Positions 1 to 6,555 of a stretch of DNA of 7,312 nucleotides are shown here, piece after piece. A program made the position numbers and the translations under genes. Position 1 is the stretch's first letter, and the number at the start of each line of letters is the position of its first letter. A model generated the notes under the pieces. It saw only the letters and a list, made by a program, of their open reading frames with translations, searched no databases and was not told the DNA's origin. The stretch is from Rhizobiaceae bacterium (GTDB taxonomy: Bacteria; Pseudomonadota; Alphaproteobacteria; Rhizobiales; Rhizobiaceae). Where the stretch lies: assembly GCA_004299545.1 (NCBI GenBank), contig SCRB01000886.1, forward strand, positions 1 to 7,312. The letters are read 5' to 3'.

Positions 1-919
1 GGATCGACGGCAGTTCCTTGACCACGCCCGCGGCCGTTTGCAGCGGGTTGGCCGAAGGCGTCGGGAAAATGCCAATGAACGTTCCTGGCTTGCCGTTGAA
101 ACTGACCACCGTATCGGTGTCCTCGGCGGCGAGTTCGATCTTTGCCACGTCGCGCAGCCGCACGACGCTGTCGCCGCTGCCCTTGACGGGGAGGGCGCCG
201 AAGGCATCCGGCGACTGCAGCGTCGAGTGGACGGTGATGTTATTGGCGACGAAGATATTTTGCGTGTGCCCCGGCGCCGAGAGGAAGTTGGACGCGTTGA
301 TCGCGTTGAGCACGTCGGTCGCGGTCAGCCCGCGTGCCGCGAGGCGAATCGGGTCGATCCAGATGCGCATGGAGTAGGTCGCCGCGCCGAGGATCTGCAC
401 CTGGGCAACGCCCTGGATGGTGGAGAGCCGGGGCTTGATGACGCGCGTGATGTATTCCGTCACCTGTTCGGCCGTCATGTTCGGGTTCTGCACGGCGAGG
501 TACATGATCGCGAATTGCTGTCCCGTTCCCTTGACGATGACGGGGTCCTTCGACGCGGTCGGCAGCTTGCTGCGCACCTGCTGGACCTTCGACATGACTT
601 CCGTCAGCGCTGTGTCGGGATCGGAGCCGAGCTTCATGTTGACGGTGACGGTGCTCGTCGAGGGGCTGCTCTGCGAGGTGACGTAGTCGATGTTTTCCGT
701 TGTCGAGACGGCATCGGCGATCGGCTCGGTGATGAAACCCTGTATGAGATCGGGGCTCGCGCCCGGATAGGCGGTCGTGATCGTGATCGCGGTTTCGTCG
801 ACCTTCGGATACTGACGGACGGCAAGGTTGAAGATGCCCTGGACCCCCAGAAGCAAGATCAGGCATCCAAGGACGGTGGAAAGGACGAGCCGTCGGATGA
901 AAAGCTCGGAAAAATTCAT
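1..919 (-). CDS. RND efflux transporter permease (HAE1/AcrB-like), N-terminal part, runs off the window
   Basis: This is the inner-membrane pump of a tripartite RND exporter, which uses the proton gradient to expel drugs or other amphiphiles through the periplasm. Only the first 306 residues are present; full family members are about 1,030-1,050 residues, so the rest lies beyond base 1 (last complete codon at 2-4). Visible features are a short cytoplasmic start (MNFSELFIRR), a first membrane helix at about residues 11-30, then the porter domain with QYPKVDET (36-43) and the family signature YPGASP (51-56), followed by a TTENIDYVTSQSS stretch (73-85). The ATG overlaps the adaptor stop as ATGA, with a weak GAGG about 10 bases upstream inside the adaptor gene, so translation is probably coupled. 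The reading frame is intact throughout. Family assignment is firm; substrate cannot be read from this portion. Confidence 0.93.
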   Translation of the reverse strand, partial: MNFSELFIRRLVLSTVLGCLILLLGVQGIFNLAVRQYPKVDETAITITTAYPGASPDLIQGFITEPIADAVSTTENIDYVTSQSSPSTSTVTVNMKLGSDPDTALTEVMSKVQQVRSKLPTASKDPVIVKGTGQQFAIMYLAVQNPNMTAEQVTEYITRVIKPRLSTIQGVAQVQILGAATYSMRIWIDPIRLAARGLTATDVLNAINASNFLSAPGHTQNIFVANNITVHSTLQSPDAFGALPVKGSGDSVVRLRDVAKIELAAEDTDTVVSFNGKPGTFIGIFPTPSANPLQTAAGVVKELPSI

Positions 920-2067
920 TGCGTCGCCGCCTCGCCGAGCTTCGAGGGGTCAACCGTGTTGTCGATGGTGACGGGCGCGCCGTTGGTGAGCCGGTTTTCA
1001 CCGGCCGTGACGACGACGTCGCCCGGCTTTATGCCTTCCTTGATCTCGATGAGGGCATCCGAGCGGCGCCCGATCTTGACGAACACCTGCCTGGCGACAA
1101 GTTTCTGCTTCTTGTCGGACGGATCGACCTTTCCGTCCGTCGGCTTGCCGTCGTCACTGGCCGGTGCGACGACGTAGAGATAGTCGCCATAGAGACTGGT
1201 CGTCAGCACCGTTTGTGGCAGGGCGATGATGTCCTTTTCCACGGGCAGTTCGACCTTGACCTGGACGAACTGCCCGGGGGTCAGTTCGCCGTTCTGGTTG
1301 GCGATGAGCGCACGCACCGAAACCAGGCGCGTCGCCGAATTGACCTTGGGGTCGATGCCGGTGATCTCGCCTTCGAATTTCAGATTGGCGTCCGTGAGGC
1401 CGAGCCGCACCTTCTGCCCCATTTTCAGATCAGGAAGTTGCTGTTCCGGAACCGTGAAGTCCGCACGCATGGTATCGAGATTTTGCAGCGTCGCGACGAC
1501 GTCGCCGGGAGCAAGATACTGGCCCGGATTGATCTGCGGGATGCCTATCGTGCCTGCGAAGGGTGCCCTGAGTAGTTTCTGGTCGAGCACAGCCTGCAAT
1601 TTCTTGACCTGTGCGGCAGAAGCGGCGGCGGCAGCGGATGTCTGCTGCACATTCGACTCGGGCCCAACCTGCCGCTTCTGCAACTCGACCGCGCGCTGGT
1701 AATTCTGCTGGTCGAGCGCGGCTTGCGCCTTCTCCGCGGTGAGATCCGCCTGCTGAACTTGATCGTCGAGCCGCAACAGCAACTGGCCGGCTTTGACGCG
1801 CTCGTTGGAACTGAAAAGGATGTCCTTGACGACGCCGGCGACCTCGACGCTCAGATTGACCCCCTGCGAGGCGCTCACCGTTCCGATCGCGGCTATTTCG
1901 GGCGTCCAGGCGACGGGCTTGGCGACGACGGTCGAAACCGTAAACGCCGGTTTCGGCATGTTGGCGAAATACTGCTTAATCGCGTGATCGCGGAACAAAT
2001 TGAAACCGATCAGGCCGCCACACACAATGATGATGAAGACGAGCGCAATGATAAGGCGCTTAATCAT
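916..2067 (-). CDS. Efflux RND transporter periplasmic adaptor subunit (HlyD/MexE-like membrane fusion protein)
   Basis: This 383-residue adaptor should bridge the RND permease encoded directly downstream to an outer-membrane channel. A single N-terminal anchor helix (about 5-23) is followed by a first lipoyl half-motif (about 72-102, ending VKAGQLLLRLDD), an alpha-helical hairpin rich in Gln and Ala (about 103-163), the second lipoyl half (LRAPFAGTIGIPQINPGQYL, 166-185), a beta-barrel domain (PGQFVQVKVELP, 264-275) and a membrane-proximal domain. C16 follows a Val rather than Ala/Gly, so a membrane anchor is likelier than a lipoprotein. I chose the ATG at 2067 because GGAG lies 8 bases upstream and the hydrophobic anchor starts at once; an in-frame GTG at 2100 would add 11 charged residues. 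An acidic/lysine-rich stretch at residues 303-322 looks like a family-variable loop. Expression is expected to be controlled by the divergent TetR regulator. Confidence 0.94.
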   Translation of the reverse strand: MIKRLIIALVFIIIVCGGLIGFNLFRDHAIKQYFANMPKPAFTVSTVVAKPVAWTPEIAAIGTVSASQGVNLSVEVAGVVKDILFSSNERVKAGQLLLRLDDQVQQADLTAEKAQAALDQQNYQRAVELQKRQVGPESNVQQTSAAAAASAAQVKKLQAVLDQKLLRAPFAGTIGIPQINPGQYLAPGDVVATLQNLDTMRADFTVPEQQLPDLKMGQKVRLGLTDANLKFEGEITGIDPKVNSATRLVSVRALIANQNGELTPGQFVQVKVELPVEKDIIALPQTVLTTSLYGDYLYVVAPASDDGKPTDGKVDPSDKKQKLVARQVFVKIGRRSDALIEIKEGIKPGDVVVTAGENRLTNGAPVTIDNTVDPSKLGEAATQ

Positions 2068-2138
2068 TGAAATGGCTCCGCGGCGCTCTTCCTGACGCAC
2101 AAACCCTCTCGCGGCGCGCGCCTTGCATAGAAAAGGCG

Positions 2139-2168
2139 ATTACTGTACCGTCCGGACGGTAATGTCAA
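2139..2168 (-). promoter_or_regulatory. Candidate sigma-70-type promoter for the adaptor-permease operon
   Basis: Read on the minus strand, a perfect TTGACA -35 box (2163-2168) is separated by 18 bases from AGTAAT (2139-2144), which matches TATAAT at four of six positions. The box lies about 70 bases upstream of the adaptor ATG. The operator palindrome occupies 16 of the 18 spacer bases, so a bound repressor would block polymerase directly. This is inferred from sequence; no start site is known. Confidence 0.65.
2146..2161. promoter_or_regulatory. Perfect 16-bp palindromic operator (TACCGTCCGGACGGTA), likely bound by the adjacent TetR regulator
   Basis: The two half-sites TACCGTCC and GGACGGTA are exact reverse complements with no spacer. 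The site lies between the -35 and -10 of the efflux promoter and 23 bases before the regulator ATG. Location between a TetR-family gene and a divergent efflux operon is the classic arrangement for local repression and autoregulation. Binding by this regulator is inferred. Confidence 0.75.
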
Positions 2169-2184
2169 GTTGGGTGGCGTGGCG

Positions 2185-2745
2185 ATGAGCGTGAGGACCG
2201 GCGAACTCAGTTCCAGGGAAAGGATTTTGATCGCGGCAACCGCGCTTTCGAAGGAAGTCGGCCCGGCCCATATCTCGCTCGATGCCGTGGCGGCCCGGGC
2301 AGGCCTCTCGAAAGGGGGGCTGCTTTATAATTTTCCGTCCAAGAAAAGGCTGATCGAAGCGCTTGTCGAGCGTCATCTTCGGGAGTTCGACGACGCTTTG
2401 CGGAAGCTTGAAGCTGATCATTCCGAGTGCCCGAACGCATTGGCTCTGGCGCTCCTGGAACTCGTCTCCTGCGAGGAGCCGGTGCACAAGCCACATGCAT
2501 CCGGCATGCTGGCCGCGATTGCCGAGGATCCCTCCTTTCTCGATCCCGTCCGCGGTTACAGGCGCGATCTTCTCGATCGGCTTATCGCCAGTTCGGGCGA
2601 TGTCGCGTCTGCCTTGATCGTTTTCCTTGCTGTCGAGGGATTGCGCTCGATGCAGCTTTTCGGCACCGATACGCTGGGGGCTTCCGAGCGCGCCGCCGTT
2701 TTTGCCCGGATGAAAACGCTGCTCCGGGTTCCTGAACCGGCATAG
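2185..2745 (+). CDS. TetR/AcrR-family transcriptional regulator, probable local repressor of the efflux operon
   Basis: The product is 186 residues, normal for TetR repressors. The N-terminal DNA-binding domain spans about residues 10-60, with helix-turn-helix residues LDAVAARAGLSKGGLLYNF (32-50) and the typical following PSKKRLIEALV. The remaining all-helical part (about 65-186) is the expected ligand-binding and dimerisation domain and is poorly conserved, so the inducer cannot be read. The ATG at 2185 is preferred; in-frame TTG at 2170 and GTG at 2179 are alternatives, and no strong ribosome binding site precedes any of them, so a short or nearly leaderless mRNA is possible. It is divergent from the adaptor gene, with a perfect palindrome between them, which supports repression of the pump and of itself. 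A weak plus-strand promoter, TTGCAT (2123-2128) with TACCGT (2146-2151) at 17-base spacing, would also overlap the operator. Confidence 0.92.
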   Translation: MSVRTGELSSRERILIAATALSKEVGPAHISLDAVAARAGLSKGGLLYNFPSKKRLIEALVERHLREFDDALRKLEADHSECPNALALALLELVSCEEPVHKPHASGMLAAIAEDPSFLDPVRGYRRDLLDRLIASSGDVASALIVFLAVEGLRSMQLFGTDTLGASERAAVFARMKTLLRVPEPA

Positions 2746-2752
2746 GCCGGTT
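2735..2752. terminator. Weak hairpin between convergent regulator and transporter genes
   Basis: AACCGGC (2735-2741) and GCCGGTT (2746-2752) form a perfect 7-bp stem around a 4-base loop that contains the regulator stop codon. It sits at the convergent end of two genes, where a bidirectional terminator would be useful. There is no T-run on either strand beyond three T residues, so intrinsic termination here is uncertain. Confidence 0.3.
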
Positions 2753-2768
2753 TCCGCCGCGAATCGGT

Positions 2769-3674
2769 TCAGATCGGATATTCGATCACCTTGTCGGCCG
2801 GTGGCTTGCGCCCCTTCACCAGAAACCAGGCCGAATGCGCCACCAGCGCGACGACGAGGATCGTGCCTCCGACCAGGCTCTGGTTGCTCGGCGTTTCGGA
2901 AAAGATGATCCACACCCAGACCGGGGCGAGCACCGTTTCGAGCAGATAGAACATCGCCACTTCCGGACCTGAAAGAAAGCGTGGTCCCAAGGCCAGACAG
3001 AAGAACGAGAGCGGCGTGATGATGCCGCCGTCGATGAGAATCCAGATCGGCTGCCCGATGTGGAAACCGATCCTGGAGACGACCGAACAGGCGAGCAGAA
3101 ACGGGATGACGACAGCGACGAGTGACGTGAATCCCATGTTCTTGCCGCTTGCCCTTGAGACAGTGATAGCCGCGGCGAGGGTGAAGGCGGAGGAAAGTGC
3201 CATCGCGTCACCGAAAAGGTGGCCGGACGAGATGCCTTCTCCGACGATGAGAAAAATGCCGAACATCATGAATGCCATCGCCACGAATGTCGCCGGGCGA
3301 GGACGCTCGCCGAGGAAAATCCACGAAAGCAGCGCCGCGAACATGGTGTTGAAGGCAAGGATAAAGGCGAGATTGGCCGTTGTGGTGGTGAACACGGCGG
3401 CGACGAACGACACCGAACCGATGCCATAGAGCGCGGCGACGACCAGCCCGCTTCGCCCCGGCACAAGGGGCGGGGTGGCGCCGCGCAGGAAACGGCGCAT
3501 GATGAGCCATGCCGAGAAGGTGACGACAAGCGTGGTCCCGCTGCGCGCCAGCAGGACCGACCAGGGCGCGCCGTCCGACAAACGGATAAGGGGGATGTCC
3601 CAGGTGAGCGACAGGCCGCCGATCGCGGTGATCAGCAGTCCCTTGAGGTGATGGGATTGGGTGGATCCGGACAA
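2769..3674 (-). CDS. EamA/DMT-superfamily membrane transporter
   Basis: The product is a very hydrophobic protein of 301 residues that fits ten membrane helices arranged as two EamA repeats (about residues 11-142 and 155-287). The first repeat ends in the typical FNTMFAALLSWIFLGERP (108-125) and the second in the matching YLLETVLAPVWVWIIFSE (243-260). Members of this superfamily move small metabolites, often as exporters of amino acids, sugars or nucleotide-type compounds; the substrate cannot be assigned here. I favour the TTG start at 3674 because GGGGA lies six bases upstream; the longer GTG start at 3689 adds only five residues and has no visible ribosome binding site. No ATG occurs near the N-terminus. 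The gene is convergent with the regulator and lies 192 bases downstream of bpt behind a palindromic repeat, so it is probably transcribed separately from bpt. Confidence 0.88.
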   Translation of the reverse strand: MSGSTQSHHLKGLLITAIGGLSLTWDIPLIRLSDGAPWSVLLARSGTTLVVTFSAWLIMRRFLRGATPPLVPGRSGLVVAALYGIGSVSFVAAVFTTTTANLAFILAFNTMFAALLSWIFLGERPRPATFVAMAFMMFGIFLIVGEGISSGHLFGDAMALSSAFTLAAAITVSRASGKNMGFTSLVAVVIPFLLACSVVSRIGFHIGQPIWILIDGGIITPLSFFCLALGPRFLSGPEVAMFYLLETVLAPVWVWIIFSETPSNQSLVGGTILVVALVAHSAWFLVKGRKPPADKVIEYPI

Positions 3675-3700
3675 ATATCTTCCCCGCACAGACGGCCACC

Positions 3701-3753
3701 TAGAGCGTTTCCGTTTTTCCCTGAATCACGGAAATGCTCTATCTCTTTTTTTT
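3701..3753 (+). terminator. Terminator-like hairpin with T8 tail inside the repeat
   Basis: On the plus strand a 14-bp stem with one G-U pair (3701-3714 with 3728-3741) and a 13-base loop is followed by TCTC and eight T residues (3746-3753). This has the form of an intrinsic terminator. No plus-strand gene ends nearby; the closest is the regulator almost 1 kb upstream. It would therefore act only on read-through or antisense transcription across the DMT gene, or it may simply be part of the repeat. Confidence 0.35.
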
Positions 3754-3802
3754 CGCGATTCCGGACGCAAAACCGCGATGCACTTTTGCTGGAATAGCTC
3801 TA
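3701..3802. repeat. Rhizobiales-type mosaic palindromic intergenic repeat
   Basis: Three copies of a TAGAGCnnTTCC word frame this gap: TAGAGCGTTTCCGT on the plus strand at 3701-3714, its near-perfect inverse at 3728-3741 (13 of 14 match, the odd pair being G-T), and TAGAGCTATTCC on the minus strand starting at 3802. A second small stem pairs CGCGATT (3754-3760) with AACCGCG (3771-3777), with G-U pairing in a minus-strand RNA. From memory this resembles short palindromic repeats scattered between genes of rhizobia and agrobacteria, where TTTTGCGTCCGGAAT and CAGCAAAAGTGC segments are also found. It fills most of the gap between bpt and the DMT transporter; no gene is seen in that gap. Confidence 0.7.
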
Positions 3803-3866
3803 TAACCGCGGACACGGCCGGGTTCGTTGTCCCACGGAGCGCGTACGGATAGGTCAGCCGAAGCCG

Positions 3867-4619
3867 CTATTTTTCGCTGTAGCGTTCCCAACCCCTTGGG
3901 CCCAGATGCTCCTGCGGCCTGAAGCGGATCTTGTAGGCCATCTTGCGGGAACCGCTTACCCAATAGCCGAGATAGACGTGCGGCAGGCCTGCCGCCCGTG
4001 CCCTGTTGATATGATCCAGGATCATGAACGTGCCCAGCGACCGCTCTTCCATCTCCGGGTTGAAATAGGAATAGACCATGGAGAGGCCGTCGGCCATAAC
4101 GTCCGACAGGGCCACTGCGATGAGTTCTCCGTGACCCCGGCCGGTGATGAAGGAATCGGGCCCGCGCTTGCGGTACTCGATGATCTTCGTCTCGACATGC
4201 GTATCCTCCACCATCATCGCGTAGTCGAGGACGGTCATGTCCGACATGCCGCCGCGCTTGTGCCGCGCATCCAGGTAGGAGCGGAAAAGCGAGTATTGTT
4301 CGGTCGACGGTTCTGCGTCGTGCACGGAGCCGATCAGATCGGCATTGTGTGCCAGGACGCGCTTCATGTTGCGTGAAGGGGCAAATTCGTTGGCAAGGAT
4401 CCTCACCGAGATACAGGAGCGGCAATGTTCGCAGGCGGGTCTGTAGGCGATGTTCTGCGAACGGCGGAATCCACCCTGGGTGAGGAGGTCGTTCAGTTCC
4501 GACGCCTTGTCGCCGACGAGGTGGGTAAAGACCTTGCGTTCGAACTCACCCTCTACATACGGACAGGGCGAGGGCGCGGTGAGGAAGAATTGTGGCGACT
4601 GTGTCGGGTGGTGAGTCAT
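3867..4619 (-). CDS. bpt: Aspartate/glutamate leucyltransferase (Bpt), N-degron pathway
   Basis: This cytoplasmic enzyme belongs to the bacterial R-transferase group related to eukaryotic arginyltransferase. Bpt transfers leucine from Leu-tRNA to proteins with N-terminal Asp or Glu, marking them for ClpS/ClpAP degradation. The 250-residue length is usual. The N-terminal half carries the CEHCRSC cluster (C63, C66, C69) typical of the ATE N-domain; the C-terminal half has the GNAT-like acyltransferase motifs [20 protein letters not shown] (177-196) and [20 protein letters not shown] (216-235). The ATG at 4619 is the only sensible start: an in-frame TAG lies immediately upstream, and GGA occurs four bases before the stretch ending at the ATG. 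Older annotations call such proteins arginyltransferase (ate); the compact size and sequence favour Bpt, but leucyl versus arginyl specificity is inferred from family. clpS and clpA are not in the window. Confidence 0.94.
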   Translation of the reverse strand: MTHHPTQSPQFFLTAPSPCPYVEGEFERKVFTHLVGDKASELNDLLTQGGFRRSQNIAYRPACEHCRSCISVRILANEFAPSRNMKRVLAHNADLIGSVHDAEPSTEQYSLFRSYLDARHKRGGMSDMTVLDYAMMVEDTHVETKIIEYRKRGPDSFITGRGHGELIAVALSDVMADGLSMVYSYFNPEMEERSLGTFMILDHINRARAAGLPHVYLGYWVSGSRKMAYKIRFRPQEHLGPRGWERYSEK

Positions 4620-4661
4620 CTATTCCATATATGTCGCGGCCATCGTACGTGCCGCTCCGAC

Positions 4662-4689
4662 AAGATGCCTTGACGCGGGAAAACGTCAA
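4662..4689 (-). promoter_or_regulatory. bpt: Candidate bpt promoter overlapping a TTGACG inverted repeat
   Basis: On the minus strand TTGACG (4684-4689) lies 16 bases from CATCTT (4662-4667), a weak -10 matching three of six positions. This would give a leader of roughly 35-40 bases before the bpt ATG. The same TTGACG word recurs inverted at 4670-4675, making TTGACG-N8-CGTCAA, which could be an operator or chance. The rest of the 169-base ggt-bpt gap holds no gene that I can support, only GC-rich sequence with weak hairpins after the ggt stop. Confidence 0.4.
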
Positions 4690-4788
4690 TACCTTCTTTG
4701 GCTTCAGGGCGATACGGCACCGGATTTTCTTTCCGCCTTCGTGTCGGAGCCGCCTTGGCGCCGGGTAGAGGCGGGGCGGCAAGGCCGT

Positions 4789-6555
4789 TCAATCGCCGAG
4801 CGCCACGCCGTTGCGGCGGGGATCGGCGCCGCCTTCGATCGTTCCGCCGGCCGTGATGGCGACGCCGTTCAGGCCGGAATTCTCATCCTTGAAATCGACC
4901 GTATAGCCAAGCGCCTCGAGCCCTTTGCGCATGGCCATCGCGCTTGAGTCCTTTTCGAGATCGTAGGGACCGTAACGATTGACGAAATGCGGGAAGGAAA
5001 CCGCCTCCTGGATGTTCATCTTCCAGTCGATCAGGGCCATCAGCGTTTCGGCGACATAGGGGATGATGTTGGAGCCGCCGGGGGAGCCGATGGCGAAGGC
5101 GGGCTTGCCGTCTTTCAGGACGATGGTCGGGGACATGGACGAACGGGGACGCTTGCCGGGCTCGACGCGATTGGCAACGGCATGGCCGTCCTTGTCGGGC
5201 AGGAAGGAGAAATCCGTCAACTGGTTGTTGAGAAGAAAGCCGTCCACCATCTGGCGCGAGCCGAAGGCGTTTTCGACGGTGGTGGTCATGGAGGCGATAT
5301 TGCCCTGGTCGTCGACGATGACGAAGTGCGAGGTGCCGTGCGCGGAAAAGCTGTCGCCATCTACACGCGTTTCCGCCTTTTCCCATGGCGGGTTGCCGGG
5401 CTTTACCTCTGCGTCCGTGAGCGCTTTTGACCGCAGGAGAAGCGTCGCCCGGTCATTGAGATAGCCGGGATTGAGCAAGCCCTGTGGCATCTTCACGAAA
5501 TCCGTATCCGCCATGTAGCGGTCGCGATCGGCGAAGGCGAGCCGGGTGGCATCACCGAAGAGCCGCCATGTGTCGGGATTGTCCGGCCCGCGCGCGGAAA
5601 GGTCGAAATTGGACAGCATGCCGAGAATCTCGCCGATCGTGAGCGCGCCGGAGGATGGTGGCCCCATGCCGCAGACTTTGTAGCTGCGGTAGGGAAAGCA
5701 GACGGGCGAGCGCTCTTTCGCGCTGTAGTCGGCCAGATCGTCGAGGCTGAGCAGGCCGGGATTTTTGGCATTGTGGACGGCGTCGACGATGTCGTTGGCG
5801 ATGTCGCCGACATAGAAGGCGTCCGCGCCGCCGCGTGCGATCTGGCGCAATGTCCTCGCGTAAGCCGGGTTTTTGAGGATCGTTCCGGCAGGCAGCGCGT
5901 TTCCCGCCTTGTCGTAGAAATAAGCGCGCGCCGCCGGTTGGCGGTCGAGCCGGCCTTTGTCGGCCGCTATTTCCTTGTGTAGCCGCTGTGAAACCGGAAA
6001 ACCCTTTTCAGCCAGTTCAATCGCCGGCTGGAAGAGTTCATCCCAGTCCTTGGAGCCGTAGCGCTCGTGGACCCGCTCCATCATGCGCAGCACACCCGGC
6101 GTGCCGACGGAGCGGCCGCCGACGACGGCGTCGAAGAATTTCAGCGGCTTGCCATTGGCATCCAGGAAAAGCGAAGACGTTGCGCGCGCAGGCGCGGTTT
6201 CACGCCCGTCGAAGGTGGTGATCTTGCCGGTGTGCCCGTCATACCAGACGAGGAAGGCGCCGCCGCCTATCCCCGACGACTGGGGCTCGACGAGGCCGAG
6301 GACCGTCTGGACGGTGATCATCGCGTCGGCGGCGTTGCCACCTTCGCGCAATATCCGCAACCCGGCTTCCGCTGCCAGCGGCTCCGCCGCCACCACCATG
6401 CGATGGTTCGCGCGGACGATATCCTTGGCGAGAAAACCAGTCGCTATTTCCGGCGCGACCGTGTCGCTTGCCTGAAGCGCCAGTGCCGGCAGCGCGACAA
6501 GCGCAAACAGGAGGCCGAAAACCGCGGCGCCGAAGCGGAGGCCGGGGAGCCGCAT
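4789..6555 (-). CDS. ggt: Gamma-glutamyltransferase precursor (periplasmic)
   Basis: This 588-residue N-terminal-nucleophile hydrolase cleaves the gamma-glutamyl bond of glutathione and related peptides and transfers the glutamyl group to water or amino acids. A Sec-type signal peptide is visible: MRLPGLRF, a hydrophobic core, then ALA (24-26) or LQA (27-29) before the cleavage site, placing the enzyme in the periplasm. The proenzyme should cut itself before T408 in GTSHFVIVD, giving a large subunit (signal end to 407) and a small one (408-588). Other landmarks are GRETAPA with substrate-binding R118, LLNNQ..DFS (441-450), RPRSSMSPT (470-477, S472/S473) and the oxyanion-type GSPGGS (490-495). 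A CysX8Cys pair (C286, C295) could form a disulphide. The region corresponding to the E. coli lid loop (about 451-467) is about five residues shorter. The ATG follows the lipB stop directly. All key residues are intact, so activity is expected. Confidence 0.96.
   Translation of the reverse strand: MRLPGLRFGAAVFGLLFALVALPALALQASDTVAPEIATGFLAKDIVRANHRMVVAAEPLAAEAGLRILREGGNAADAMITVQTVLGLVEPQSSGIGGGAFLVWYDGHTGKITTFDGRETAPARATSSLFLDANGKPLKFFDAVVGGRSVGTPGVLRMMERVHERYGSKDWDELFQPAIELAEKGFPVSQRLHKEIAADKGRLDRQPAARAYFYDKAGNALPAGTILKNPAYARTLRQIARGGADAFYVGDIANDIVDAVHNAKNPGLLSLDDLADYSAKERSPVCFPYRSYKVCGMGPPSSGALTIGEILGMLSNFDLSARGPDNPDTWRLFGDATRLAFADRDRYMADTDFVKMPQGLLNPGYLNDRATLLLRSKALTDAEVKPGNPPWEKAETRVDGDSFSAHGTSHFVIVDDQGNIASMTTTVENAFGSRQMVDGFLLNNQLTDFSFLPDKDGHAVANRVEPGKRPRSSMSPTIVLKDGKPAFAIGSPGGSNIIPYVAETLMALIDWKMNIQEAVSFPHFVNRYGPYDLEKDSSAMAMRKGLEALGYTVDFKDENSGLNGVAITAGGTIEGGADPRRNGVALGD

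Noticed and set aside
38..1177. Long plus-strand open frame of 379 codons opposite the efflux genes
   Set aside because: It lies opposite the clearly recognisable permease and adaptor, crosses their junction, begins at TTG and has an Arg/Asp-rich composition with no family character. It is a GC-driven shadow.
2065..2100. GTG at 2100 as the adaptor start
   Set aside because: It would add a charged 11-residue extension before the membrane anchor. The ATG at 2067 has GGAG at good spacing.
3219..3797. Plus-strand open frame of 192 codons across the DMT gene and the repeat
   Set aside because: It is antisense to a well-formed membrane transporter, very rich in charged residues, and runs into the palindromic repeat; no sign of selection as a protein.
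4620..4788. Possible small gene or terminator in the ggt-bpt gap
   Set aside because: Frames here only continue into shadow frames of bpt; the GC-rich hairpins after the ggt stop lack a T-run, so I did not call a terminator.
4883..5386. Minus-strand frame inside ggt in another phase
   Set aside because: It overlaps the catalytic small subunit of ggt, has Arg/His-rich composition typical of a frame-shifted GC-rich gene, and ggt itself is intact.
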